NCBI GenBank assembly: GCA_036961445.1
Contig: JBALVO010000053.1
Span: forward strand, 1 to 24,117
Reading direction: 5' to 3'
Length of the DNA: 24,117 bases
Source: JBALVO01 sp036961445
Lineage (GTDB): Bacteria > Pseudomonadota > Gammaproteobacteria > Pseudomonadales > Halieaceae
Below are positions 8,946 through 16,386 of the stretch, piece after piece. The number at the start of each line of letters is the position of its first letter. Positions within the stretch are counted from its first letter, which is position 1. Below the pieces are notes generated by a model that was not told where the DNA came from, did no database searches, and was given only the letters and a program-made list of their open reading frames with translations. The position numbers were made by a program, and so were the translations under genes.

Positions 8946-10277
8946 CTAGCTTACGCTGCCGGTATCGGACGCCTTGCTGCGGTCTTTGGGCGTTTCGAAC
9001 ATGCGACTAAGTCGGTAGAAAATGGCGCCTGATACGACGATCCCAAAACACATAAGCGCTTCAATGGGACGTTGTTTCACGACGTAGAGCAAGGTCCAGC
9101 CGGTGACACCTAAAAATATCAGGGGAGGTAGTGGGTAGAGCCAGGTGCGGTAGGGTCGCTTCAACTGTGGCTGGCGCCAGCGCAGAACAAACAAGCCCAA
9201 CACGGTAAAGAATGTGTTTAGCGCCATTGTCGCTCCGGCAAATATAAGAATACTCTCGAAGGAGGAGGTCCACAAAAAAGCCAGGGCTATAGCTGATTGC
9301 AGGGCTATGGCCAGTGCCGGTATACCATCCTTGTTGACCACCGCCAGGCGACTAAACAGCGAGAAATCTTCGCCAATAACGTGCAGTACACGAGGTCCTG
9401 CAAGAATCATCGCGCTCACTGTTGAAATCAGTAACAGAGACAGCAATACGCCCATCACTGATGCCCCCTGGGCGCCAAATACATAGCCGGCCGCGATAAA
9501 TCCGATTTCAACTTTGCCGGCCATTGCGTCCATGGGGGCGGTATAGAGAAATACGTAGTTGAGCAGCAGGTATGATAAGGCAACGACGCCGGTGCTTGTT
9601 ACCAGGACTATTGGCAGCGATTGCTGTGGGTTTTCCAATTCACCGCTGATGTACGTTGCGGCATTCCATCCCGAGTAAGCGTAGTTCACATAGATCAGCG
9701 CAACCGCGAAAGCGCCGCTGGTGGCGAGCATCGCGTCACCCGCTGCGGGTAGGAAGCTAACCGGTTCGGGATTGTCGCCCAAGGTCAGGGCCAGGATAGA
9801 GAACCCGAGTATCAGCAGCAACTTCAGGACGGTAAACAGGCTCTGGGTGCTGCCGCTGGAGCGGTGGCTGCGACAGTGCATCAGTGTTAGTGCGATGATC
9901 AGTGCAGTGGCCAGCCATACCGGAGAAAGTACGGGGTAGATCGAAGCCAGGTAGCTACCAAAAGTCAGTGCTGCCAGCGCAGTTGGCGCAGCGAAGCCTA
10001 CAGTAGCCGATACCCAGCCGGAGATGAATCCCGCGCAGGGGTGGTAAATACGTGACAGAAAATTGTACTCACCACCGGAGCGGGGCAGGGCAGCGCCAAG
10101 CTCCGCGTAGCTTAAGGCGCCACACAAGGCGGTGAGTCCACCCACTGCCCACAGCAATAACAGCACAAACGGAGAACGTATCTCCAGCAGCTGAAAGCCC
10201 AGGCTGGTGAACACACCGGTGCCGACCATATTGGCAATGACAACTGCGGCGGCGACTGAGGGTTTGAATTTTTTCAC
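8946..10277 (-). CDS. APC-superfamily amino-acid permease
   Basis: This is a 443-residue, very hydrophobic protein with about 12 membrane segments, the usual size for the amino acid-polyamine-organocation superfamily. The N-terminal segment carries the family's typical unwound substrate motif (VGTGVFTSLGF in TM1). TM2 holds GALSYAELGAALPRSGGEYNFL, and AYSGWNAATYISGE is typical of TM6. The C-terminus is short, polar and cytoplasmic. The specificity (neutral or basic amino acids, or exchange) cannot be read from sequence. The start is a GTG (GTG AAA AAA TTC) with no strong ribosome site. It lies 54 bp downstream of rbgA in the same direction, with a small hairpin in between, so readthrough from rbgA is possible. 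Confidence 0.92.
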   Translation of the reverse strand: MKKFKPSVAAAVVIANMVGTGVFTSLGFQLLEIRSPFVLLLLWAVGGLTALCGALSYAELGAALPRSGGEYNFLSRIYHPCAGFISGWVSATVGFAAPTALAALTFGSYLASIYPVLSPVWLATALIIALTLMHCRSHRSSGSTQSLFTVLKLLLILGFSILALTLGDNPEPVSFLPAAGDAMLATSGAFAVALIYVNYAYSGWNAATYISGELENPQQSLPIVLVTSTGVVALSYLLLNYVFLYTAPMDAMAGKVEIGFIAAGYVFGAQGASVMGVLLSLLLISTVSAMILAGPRVLHVIGEDFSLFSRLAVVNKDGIPALAIALQSAIALAFLWTSSFESILIFAGATMALNTFFTVLGLFVLRWRQPQLKRPYRTWLYPLPPLIFLGVTGWTLLYVVKQRPIEALMCFGIVVSGAIFYRLSRMFETPKDRSKASDTGSVS

Positions 10278-10296
10278 GGTGCAATTTTCAGCTTCT

Positions 10297-10315
10297 GCTG
10301 CCAGTTAATGGCAGC
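10297..10315. repeat. Small hairpin between rbgA and permease gene
   Basis: This is a perfect inverted repeat, GCTGCCA and TGGCAGC, with a five-base loop (GTTAA). No T-run follows on either strand, so it is not a standard intrinsic terminator. It lies in the leader of the permease gene, about 20 bases before its GTG, and could act as a processing or stability element. The role is unknown. Confidence 0.5.
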
Positions 10316-10331
10316 CAGGGGAACTATTGAA

Positions 10332-11273
10332 TTAAACCTCGGTGTCGGGTTTTTTGCGTGAGTTATGTTTCTTTTTCTTACGCTGTTCGTCGCGTTCGGC
10401 TCGCTCTGCGCGTTGTTGCGCCACGATTATCTCTTCACCGGCTATCATGCGCGGAGTTTCCAGCGTAATCCTCCCCAGTTTTCCTGAGCGAAATTCGTTG
10501 ACCAGAATCGAAGAGACCTTTTCCAGATCCACCTGGCCACCTGCGCGCAAGCTGCCACGGCGTGCTCCGAGTAATTCAAGAAACTCGATCTCGGTATCGG
10601 GGATGCCTGGTATCTCGTAGCGCAGGGCCAACATTTCCCGGTACTGCCTGATGAGAAAGCGCGCCAGGTAAAGCGCAATGTCTTCGACTTCTATCGCCGT
10701 GTCCTTAATGGCGCCTGAAGCGGCCAGGCGGTAACCGCTATTTTCGTTGTGAATCTTTGGCCATAAGATTCCAGGCGTATCCAGCAGGATAAGGCCATTG
10801 TTCAGCTTTGTTCTTTGTAGCCCTTTGGTAATGGCCGGCTCGTTGCCGGTTTTCGCTACTGTGCGACCAGCCACAGCATTAATCAGGGTGGATTTCCCTA
10901 CATTGGGAATGCCGGTGATCATCGCCAGAATATTTGCTTTCTTCCGGGATTTACCAGGAACGAGTTTATGGCACAGAGCCACCAGCTTTTGTGCCTTATC
11001 GGCCTGGTCTAACGTGGTGAGCAGGGTTTTTACCGAGGCCTCTTGTTCAAAGTACGCTTGCCACAACGGAGTAATAGCAGGATCTGCCAGATCCGACTTA
11101 CTTAAGATCTTGATTACGGGTTTGTTTTCCGCAAGTTTGGCTATAGAGGGATTCTGGCTGCTATAAGGCAAACGGCAGTCCAACAACTCTATGATCAGGT
11201 CTACCTGTGGTAAGACCTCTTTCATGTCCTTGTTGGCCTTGTGCATATGGCCGGGATACCAATTTATTGCCAT
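10332..11273 (-). CDS. rbgA: Ribosome biogenesis GTPase RbgA/YlqF
   Basis: This is a circularly permuted GTPase of 313 residues that, in characterised relatives, binds the late 50S ribosomal subunit during assembly. It opens with the family hallmark NWYPGHMHKA. The permuted motif order is clear: G4 as SKSD (58-61), G1/P-loop as GIPNVGKST (121-129), G2 around PAITKG (146-151), and G3 as DTPG (165-168). A helical C-terminal domain follows, ending in a strongly basic tail (QRKKKKHNSRKK) suited to rRNA contact. YlqF-type proteins are present only in some gammaproteobacteria (E. coli lacks one). The gene is divergent from the DUF1295 gene (159 bp between them) and may share its transcript with the amino-acid permease gene downstream. 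Confidence 0.93.
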   Translation of the reverse strand: MAINWYPGHMHKANKDMKEVLPQVDLIIELLDCRLPYSSQNPSIAKLAENKPVIKILSKSDLADPAITPLWQAYFEQEASVKTLLTTLDQADKAQKLVALCHKLVPGKSRKKANILAMITGIPNVGKSTLINAVAGRTVAKTGNEPAITKGLQRTKLNNGLILLDTPGILWPKIHNENSGYRLAASGAIKDTAIEVEDIALYLARFLIRQYREMLALRYEIPGIPDTEIEFLELLGARRGSLRAGGQVDLEKVSSILVNEFRSGKLGRITLETPRMIAGEEIIVAQQRAERAERDEQRKKKKHNSRKKPDTEV

Positions 11274-11394
11274 TTTTTCGGCTGCTCCAGTTTCCGCTGC
11301 GATACTATCATGGTTTCAGTCTGGGGCTGGTGCGGGTGGCTTGAATTTGAAGAGATTACAGCGTGGTGTTCCCGCTGGCGTGGCCTACTCTGGG

Positions 11395-11422
11395 TTGGTA
11401 GAGTACAGAGAACAGTTATACA
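11395..11422 (+). promoter_or_regulatory. Possible sigma70 promoter for the DUF1295 gene
   Basis: TTGGTA and TATACA are separated by 16 bases just upstream of the ATG at 11433. If it is used, the transcript would start almost at the start codon, giving a nearly leaderless mRNA. The match is moderate and no other support is visible. Confidence 0.3.
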
Positions 11423-11432
11423 GGCAATAGTT

Positions 11433-12323
11433 ATGGCAGGTAAATCGACGTCAGTTCTTGGTATTTTTATTTCAATCGGTATTGCTGCAGTGGTGGCCGT
11501 TGCCGGGAGTGATGGTGGTACCCGTGTGGTTGGCTTGCCGGTGTTTTTGTTGTGCGGCATTCTGGCATTTCTCATCCAGTGGCTGTCGTTTATTCCCGCT
11601 TATATCTTCCAGACAGAAAAATACTACGACCTGACTGGCAGCCTTACCTACATCTCACTGGCGTTACTGGCCCTGGCTTTGTCCGATGTCACGCAACCGG
11701 GCAGCGTGTTAATCGTGTTCATGGTGATTGTCTGGGCTGTGCGATTGGGGTCGTTCCTGTTCATGAGAATCCGCGCCGATGGCAGTGATGTCAGGTTTAA
11801 CAAGATCAAGCCGGATTTTTTCTGGTTTTTGATGACCTGGACGCTACAGGGTCTGTGGGTGTTTGTTACTTTTTCGGCTGGCCTGGCCGCTATAACATCA
11901 GTGCAGCCGCACCCGGTTGATGGTTTTGTGTTGGCAGGTACAGCCGTATGGGCTCTGGGCTTTGTTATCGAAGTGATAGCGGATCGGCAGAAACGTAATT
12001 TTCGTGCGGTGGCAGCTAACGAAAATTCATTCATTCAACATGGCTTGTGGAAGTTTTCCCGGCATCCCAATTACTTTGGTGAAATACTGCTGTGGTGCGG
12101 TATTGCACTTGCGGCTTATCCCGCGTTATCGGGTTGGCAGCACCTGACACTGATCTCGCCGGTTTTTGTGTATTTGTTATTGACCCAGGTCAGCGGTATC
12201 AAGATGCTTGAGGCGCGGGCTCGCAAACGGTGGGGTGACGATGAAGCTTACCTGGCCTATCTCAGCCATACGCCGGCGTTAATTCCCAACCCTCTTCGGG
12301 TGGGCGTAAATAGGCCCGATTGA
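11433..12323 (+). CDS. DUF1295 membrane protein, steroid 5-alpha-reductase-like
   Basis: This is a 296-residue integral membrane protein with about six to eight segments. The C-terminal half carries the DUF1295/5-alpha-reductase-like signature: NFRAVAANENSFIQHGLW followed by FSRHPNYFGE, where Arg-His-Pro-Asn-Tyr and the Glu are the conserved catalytic-like or NADPH-contact residues. Then come WCGIAL and the final EARARKRWGDDEAYLAY helix. Relatives are NAD(P)H-dependent reductases or methyltransferase-like lipid enzymes; most bacterial members are uncharacterised. The frame stays open upstream to an ATG at 11241, but those 64 codons are Trp/Cys-rich, lie across the start of rbgA and look non-coding, so I use the ATG at 11433. 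The next gene on the same strand begins 86 bp downstream. Confidence 0.85.
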   Translation: MAGKSTSVLGIFISIGIAAVVAVAGSDGGTRVVGLPVFLLCGILAFLIQWLSFIPAYIFQTEKYYDLTGSLTYISLALLALALSDVTQPGSVLIVFMVIVWAVRLGSFLFMRIRADGSDVRFNKIKPDFFWFLMTWTLQGLWVFVTFSAGLAAITSVQPHPVDGFVLAGTAVWALGFVIEVIADRQKRNFRAVAANENSFIQHGLWKFSRHPNYFGEILLWCGIALAAYPALSGWQHLTLISPVFVYLLLTQVSGIKMLEARARKRWGDDEAYLAYLSHTPALIPNPLRVGVNRPD

Positions 12324-12409
12324 AATAGGGTAGGGCGAACTCGCGCAGCTTGTGCAGCGCTATGCTAAAGTTCGCTGCTAAAAAAACCCACCAACAGCTT
12401 TGAGACTCC

Positions 12410-13096
12410 ATGATTCCCTGGACAGTACTAGGCACGGCAAATATCCCGAACAATGGCGGCGAGCTGAAGCTGTCACAACGAGATAAAGAGTTTTCCATTC
12501 GCCTGTCTGGTATTCGTGGTGAGCTGATGAATAGCCGTGTGCATGGTTCAGAAGAAGCACTGGCAGAACTGGGCTGTGCGGGTCTCAAGCGGGTAGATGA
12601 TGCCCGGATTTTAGTTGGCGGCCTGGGTATGGGCTTCACCCTGGCAGCCACTCTCAAGGCTATTTCGGCCAAGGCGCAGGTTGTTGTGGCCGAGCTGGTG
12701 CCGGAAGTCGTGCAATGGAACAAAGGGCCGCTGGGAGAGTGTGCAGGGCTGCCGTTGGACGACTCTCGCACCGAGGTGCATGTGGGTGACGTCTCGGAGT
12801 TGGTGCGTAAGGACTCGATGGGATTTAATGCGATTTTGCTGGACGTTGACAACGGTCCTGAAGGGTTGACCCATTCTGATAATCAGTGGCTTTACTCACT
12901 GCAGGGGCTGGCAGCGCTGTATGCATCTCTGCGTCCCGGCGGAATGCTTGCCATCTGGTCAGCAGGACCTGATCAACTGTTTACCATCAGACTGAAAAAA
13001 TCCGGGTTTAACGTTAACTTGAAGACGGTGAGGGCCCGACCTGGGAAGGGCAGTCGGCATACTATTTTTCTCGCTAAAAAGCCCTGGCGTCGTTGA
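12410..13096 (+). CDS. Spermidine-synthase-like SAM/dcSAM-fold protein
   Basis: This is a 228-residue Rossmann-fold protein of the spermidine synthase/class I methyltransferase type. Motif I is ILVGGLGMGF (67-76). The acidic ribose-binding residue after strand 2 is Glu95 (VVVAELVPEVVQWN), then GDV (127-129), and the post-strand-4 motif is LLDVDNGPEG (144-152). The N-terminus (ELMNSRVHGSEEALAEL) is typical of short proteins usually annotated as spermidine synthase. The true substrate is unproven because the full aminopropyltransferase N-terminal beta domain is missing. It sits 86 bp after the DUF1295 gene and may be co-transcribed with it. Its last codons overlap the terminator hairpin of the convergent ABC operon. 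Confidence 0.8.
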   Translation: MIPWTVLGTANIPNNGGELKLSQRDKEFSIRLSGIRGELMNSRVHGSEEALAELGCAGLKRVDDARILVGGLGMGFTLAATLKAISAKAQVVVAELVPEVVQWNKGPLGECAGLPLDDSRTEVHVGDVSELVRKDSMGFNAILLDVDNGPEGLTHSDNQWLYSLQGLAALYASLRPGGMLAIWSAGPDQLFTIRLKKSGFNVNLKTVRARPGKGSRHTIFLAKKPWRR

Positions 13097-13104
13097 ACCA
13101 GGGC
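13076..13104 (-). terminator. Intrinsic terminator of the GIN-GntR-ABC operon
   Basis: Read on the minus strand, GCCCTGG and CCAGGGC form a perfect 7-bp GC-rich stem with a 10-base loop, immediately followed by TTTTTA. This is a standard Rho-independent terminator placed about 30 bp after the permease stop. It overlaps the final five codons of the convergent plus-strand gene. On the plus strand no T-run follows the stem. Confidence 0.85.
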
Positions 13105-13134
13105 ATTAATGGCCGGCTATTCGATACGGCCCCC

Positions 13135-14181
13135 TCAAATTTCGAAGCGGTGTTTACGAAACCAGATCGTTCCTGTTAACAGCGCAGCGGCGACCAGCAG
13201 TCCCAGCAACATGCCGAGGTAATCCAGCGACCACCACTGCGGTTCGTAGAAATAAAATCCTAGTGGGTCTTGGCCGTCGTTCCCAGGATGTGGAATGTGA
13301 TTGGAGAAGGCATTTGATAGATGCTCGCTGCCAATGAATAACTGTTCCAGCACAATAAATGTGATGGGGATAGCCAGCGCAAATAACAGAGGTGATCGCC
13401 GTGCAGCAGCAGAGCACAGCAGTAGCCAGGCGTAAAATGGGACTGTCCATAGTACCCATATCAGCAAGCTAACTATCTGTCCGCGAAACAATCCAAGGAA
13501 GTCGATATTGCCCAGTACGGTTTCCATGGGGCCCATATCCATGCGCCAGGTCATCAGCATCGCCAGCAAAACCGCAGCGAGCTGGGTGACGACAGAAACC
13601 GCCAGGTAGATCGCCGGGGCAACCAGGCATACCGTGGCGATCTTGGCGGCCACTTCCTGTGGTTCGGAAACGGGTACCGATTTCCAGAATAAAACACTGC
13701 GATCGCGTCTGTCCTGGTGGAATGTACCCAGCAGATAATTAATTGATGTGGCTAATAAGAGCAGCAGGAATAGACAATGCAGGCCGTTCAATATCGGGTT
13801 CAGGGATTTTTCCTCTGCACCGGCATCTTCCGGCATTTTTTCACTGCGCTGTGGATTGAATTTCCATTCACTGGAAAAATTCCAGTCTTCAGTGCCTGCC
13901 GCATCGTCACCGGATTCTTCGCTCACCACGTAATCGTGCGATATCTCTTTGTCGTCAATACTGATCGTAATATTCATGCCGGCATGAGAGTTTTCATCGT
14001 GGAGAATATCCATAATTGAATCGCCAGCCACGGTAATTCTATTTGCCAGTAAGACGCTGGCCAGCATGCACAAGATCAGTACACCCGCCACGACCAGCGG
14101 GGTTGTCACGAAGGAGTTCTTGTACTCCTGGATTTCTCGCCTGAGCAGAGCAGTAATTTTCTTTTTCCGCACCTGGTTCAT
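13135..14181 (-). CDS. ABC-2-type transporter permease
   Basis: This is a 348-residue membrane subunit with about six membrane segments. The first (about residues 28-48) is followed by a long acidic extracytoplasmic loop (about 50-125) rich in Asp, Glu and Ser. Further segments lie near 130-150, 180-210, 235-260 and 270-290, with the last near 325-342. After the loop comes a short cytosolic stretch (GTFHQDRRDRSVLFWKSVPVS) typical of ABC-2 permeases that couple to a BcrA/YtrB-like ATPase. Its start overlaps the stop of the ATPase gene by four bases (ATGA), so translation is coupled and the two proteins should form one transporter. The cargo is unknown; relatives act in export of, or resistance to, envelope-active compounds. 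Confidence 0.88.
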   Translation of the reverse strand: MNQVRKKKITALLRREIQEYKNSFVTTPLVVAGVLILCMLASVLLANRITVAGDSIMDILHDENSHAGMNITISIDDKEISHDYVVSEESGDDAAGTEDWNFSSEWKFNPQRSEKMPEDAGAEEKSLNPILNGLHCLFLLLLLATSINYLLGTFHQDRRDRSVLFWKSVPVSEPQEVAAKIATVCLVAPAIYLAVSVVTQLAAVLLAMLMTWRMDMGPMETVLGNIDFLGLFRGQIVSLLIWVLWTVPFYAWLLLCSAAARRSPLLFALAIPITFIVLEQLFIGSEHLSNAFSNHIPHPGNDGQDPLGFYFYEPQWWSLDYLGMLLGLLVAAALLTGTIWFRKHRFEI

Positions 14182-15038
14182 TGCTGTGCCCCCGCTCCCA
14201 TCTTGGCTACAAACAAATCAGCCACGGTAGGAACCTTCAGTTCGCCCAATTCTTGAAGCGCTGCGCGCGGTGTATCCTCAAAAATAAAAGCTTTGCCGCC
14301 CAGTATCGACCTTTGCCCGATGGGACTCAGTTGCTCGGCCTGCTCTATCCCGGCACCCACTACATGCAATTCGAGGTAGCGCTCAGCGATTGATTCCATG
14401 CGCGTGTTCAATAAAGTCTTGCCTGCGCGCATAAACATCACATCAGTCAGGATATTTTCGACTTCATCTACCTGGTGCGTGGAGATAATAATTGTGCGTT
14501 GCTCGTCATAGTAATCATTAAGAAGCTGTTCAAAAAAGCGTTTACGAAACATGATGTCGAGACCCAGGGTGGGCTCATCCAGTATTAACAGGCGTGCATC
14601 AACACTCATTACAATGGCCAGGTGTAGCTGGACCATCATGCCTTTGGATAATTGCTTTATGCGGCGCTTCAGCCCCACCTCGGTATCATCAAGAAAACGC
14701 AGCGCCCGATCCCGGTTAAATCGGGGATGAACCCCTTCTACATAGTCGAGTAGTTGTTTTACGGTCATCCAGCCCGGCAACACTGCAGTGTCAGCAATCG
14801 AGCACACCTGGTCGAGCATTTTGCTGCGCTCTCGACGAGGATCAAAGCCCAGCACATCTAGCTCACCATCACATTCACATAAGCCCAGTAACGAGCGCAG
14901 CAATGTAGTTTTTCCAGCACCATTAGGACCGATCAGACCCAGGATCGTGCCCGCCTGAAGCTGCAAGTCTATGCCATCTACAGCCTTTTGCTCACCGAAG
15001 TGCCTCTTGAGCTGAGTTGCGTTTATGATGGTATCCAT
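14178..15038 (-). CDS. ABC transporter ATP-binding protein (YtrB/BcrA-like)
   Basis: This is a 286-residue ATPase. The Walker A is GPNGAGKTT (37-45), the signature is the variant LSKGM (130-134), the Walker B is LLILDEPTLGLD (Asp154, Glu155) and the switch histidine is His188 (ISTHQVDEVE). The usual Q-loop glutamine is not obvious: the segment reads SIADTAVLPGWM. The last 80 residues are a small accessory domain typical of drug or antibiotic exporter ATPases. The start overlaps the stop of the GntR gene by one base (TGATG), and the stop overlaps the permease start by four bases, so the three genes are tightly coupled. Confidence 0.93.
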   Translation of the reverse strand: MDTIINATQLKRHFGEQKAVDGIDLQLQAGTILGLIGPNGAGKTTLLRSLLGLCECDGELDVLGFDPRRERSKMLDQVCSIADTAVLPGWMTVKQLLDYVEGVHPRFNRDRALRFLDDTEVGLKRRIKQLSKGMMVQLHLAIVMSVDARLLILDEPTLGLDIMFRKRFFEQLLNDYYDEQRTIIISTHQVDEVENILTDVMFMRAGKTLLNTRMESIAERYLELHVVGAGIEQAEQLSPIGQRSILGGKAFIFEDTPRAALQELGELKVPTVADLFVAKMGAGAQQ

Positions 15039-15409
15039 CAGTTACTTTCCCCTATCGTGCGCAATTTTTCTGCGACCATATTCAAGTCCATGCCAAGCTT
15101 CTGTATGCGTTCAGCAAAAGCGGGTAGTTCATCAACTAGAAATTTTTGTTGTTCTAGCCCGGTGAGTGATTTTTTGGCGCCTGCGATAACAAACATGCCT
15201 AAGCCTCGGCGTTTTTCCAGTAGTCCCACTTCAACCAGTTCCTGATATGCCTTGGCGACGGTCAGGTGGTTTATCTGGTAGTCAGTTGCAACCTGGCGTA
15301 CCGAAGGTACAGCTTCACCTTCGGAAAAGCTTCCATCGATAATTCGCTCAACAACCATTTCACGTAGTTGTTTGTAAATGGGCTGATTGTCATTCCACTC
15401 CATTATCAT
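15038..15409 (-). CDS. GntR-family regulator, YtrA subfamily
   Basis: This is a 123-residue repressor-type protein. The N-terminal winged helix-turn-helix is complete: QPIYKQLREMVVERIIDG, GEAVPSVRQVATDY, then LTVAKAYQELVEVGLL, with a wing ending GLGMFV. After it there are only about 45 residues of helix. That short tail, rather than a full ligand domain, marks the YtrA subfamily, whose members usually repress the ABC operon in which they lie. Here the ABC ATPase and permease follow directly, and the GIN protein precedes by 28 bp. ATG codons occur at positions 1 and 3; AGGTG five bases before the first favours it. The likely operator is the palindrome at 16304-16331. Confidence 0.9.
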   Translation of the reverse strand: MIMEWNDNQPIYKQLREMVVERIIDGSFSEGEAVPSVRQVATDYQINHLTVAKAYQELVEVGLLEKRRGLGMFVIAGAKKSLTGLEQQKFLVDELPAFAERIQKLGMDLNMVAEKLRTIGESN

Positions 15410-15413
15410 TATT

Positions 15414-15426
15414 GCACCTGCGGTGC
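15414..15426 (-). promoter_or_regulatory. Hairpin covering the ribosome site of the GntR gene
   Basis: On the mRNA, GCACC and GGTGC pair perfectly around a three-base loop, and the 3' arm contains the AGGTG that I read as the ribosome binding site. Ribosomes finishing the GIN gene 12 bases upstream would melt it, so regulator synthesis may be coupled to translation of the GIN gene. This is inference from the sequence only; a 5-bp stem is short. Confidence 0.4.
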
Positions 15427-15437
15427 GAGCATCTTGA

Positions 15438-16289
15438 TCAGTCTCGCTGAATGATATCGCCGCTACCCATAACGGATGTCGACAGTTTGGGTTTACCGTG
15501 ATAAATCAAGTCACCACTACCCATAATTTTTGCTTCCAGAGAGTTTTCTACCGCTATCTCCGTGTCGCCGGAACCCATAATGCTCACTTCGGCCCTGCTT
15601 GCTATGAGGCCCTTCATGGCAACATCACCACTGCCCATCAAACCAACTTCAAGATAGGCGGTACTGCCACCATCCTGAACTGAAATGTCACCCGAGCCTG
15701 CCATGTGGGTTCTGATCATGTCGGCCTGCAGCGTACCCAGCTGAATATCGCCACTGCCTTTAAGGTTAAGGCGGGCACTTTTTGCACTGACATTGACCGC
15801 TTGCAGAGCGCCGGAGCCAAATACGCGCATTTCCAGTTCAAGGGTTTCCACATCGTACATGCGAATAACCCCGGAGCCTTCCACTGATACCAGCAGATCG
15901 CCTACCGTGAGAGGCTTGACGAATATATCACCAGACCCGTCTAACAGCAGCGCCTCAAGGCTCTTGGTCGTTAACTTGTACTTTACGCCACTGATACTAT
16001 TGCCTTGGGGGGTTACGCCCAGGCGCAGCATATCCCCTTGTACGACAAACGGGGGAGGGGTCAGGTCACCTTTGTCACCGCGTATCTTCAGGCTATTTTC
16101 ATCACCCTGAGTGATCTCCAGCTCATTGGAACCCATTAGTTGCACGCGGCTGAACTGGAGTTCCTCCACGCTGGTAACCGCAGCGCTTGCCATTGCGCTG
16201 ATAAACGCGCAGAACACAAAAATAATGGCGACAAGTAATACTTTGTCATCCGCTTTACCCATCAGGTTTTTCCGCCGGGAAACTCGCAT
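15438..16289 (-). CDS. Exported GIN-domain (DUF2807) beta-helix protein
   Basis: This is a 283-residue exported protein. A Sec signal is clear: hydrophobic LLVAIIFVFCAFISA, then cleavage near AMASA (about residue 36). The mature part is a head-GIN domain: strands separated by at least nine turns of the form GSG plus a polar or hydrophobic residue (DGSGDI, EGSGVI, FGSGAL, KGSGDI, AGSGDI, MGSGDV, MGSGDT, MGSGDL, MGSGDI), spaced about 18-22 residues. This predicts a short right-handed beta-helix in the periplasm or on the outer surface. It is the first gene of the operon with the GntR regulator and the ABC transporter. GIN proteins are poorly understood; a role as an envelope sensor or accessory factor for the transporter is inference. 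The ATG at 16289 (GAGACGA before it) is preferred; an ATG at 16262 also keeps the signal. Confidence 0.85.
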   Translation of the reverse strand: MRVSRRKNLMGKADDKVLLVAIIFVFCAFISAMASAAVTSVEELQFSRVQLMGSNELEITQGDENSLKIRGDKGDLTPPPFVVQGDMLRLGVTPQGNSISGVKYKLTTKSLEALLLDGSGDIFVKPLTVGDLLVSVEGSGVIRMYDVETLELEMRVFGSGALQAVNVSAKSARLNLKGSGDIQLGTLQADMIRTHMAGSGDISVQDGGSTAYLEVGLMGSGDVAMKGLIASRAEVSIMGSGDTEIAVENSLEAKIMGSGDLIYHGKPKLSTSVMGSGDIIQRD

Positions 16290-16303
16290 CGTAATCGTCT
16301 CGT

Positions 16304-16331
16304 TGATATAGTGTTATACATGACTATATCA
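16304..16331. promoter_or_regulatory. Palindromic operator, likely bound by the GntR repressor
   Basis: TGATATAGT and ACTATATCA form a perfect inverted repeat with 9-base arms and a 10-base centre, 15 bases upstream of the GIN start codon. Each arm contains the AGT/ACT core expected for GntR-family sites (GT-Nx-AC). The upstream arm contains the -10 hexamer of the operon promoter, so a bound dimer would block RNA polymerase. Confidence 0.65.
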
Positions 16332-16350
16332 CCATAATTTGAGACTGCAA
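16323..16350 (-). promoter_or_regulatory. Sigma70-like promoter of the GIN-GntR-ABC operon
   Basis: On the minus strand TTGCAG (16345-16350) and TATAGT (16323-16328) are separated by 16 bases. The predicted start is near 16316, giving a leader of about 27 bases before the ATG at 16289. The -10 lies inside the palindrome, which fits repression by the GntR protein. Confidence 0.55.
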
Positions 16351-16386
16351 CTTATTTTTGAGTAAAAAGTACTGTTCAGTGGCTTC

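Noticed and set aside
11241..11432. Upstream extension of the DUF1295 gene
   Set aside because: The 64 added codons are Trp/Cys-rich, overlap the start of rbgA on the other strand and do not match the family; the ATG at 11433 gives the normal N-terminal membrane segment.
12262..12852. 196-codon minus-strand open frame
   Set aside because: It is a Ser/Pro/Arg-rich shadow of the spermidine-synthase-like gene and the end of the DUF1295 gene; both plus-strand genes have clear family motifs.
15438..16289. Repeated GSGD-coding units taken as a DNA repeat array or CRISPR-like array
   Set aside because: The repetition is at protein level (turns of a GIN beta-helix), with variable codons and spacing, inside one open frame with a signal peptide.
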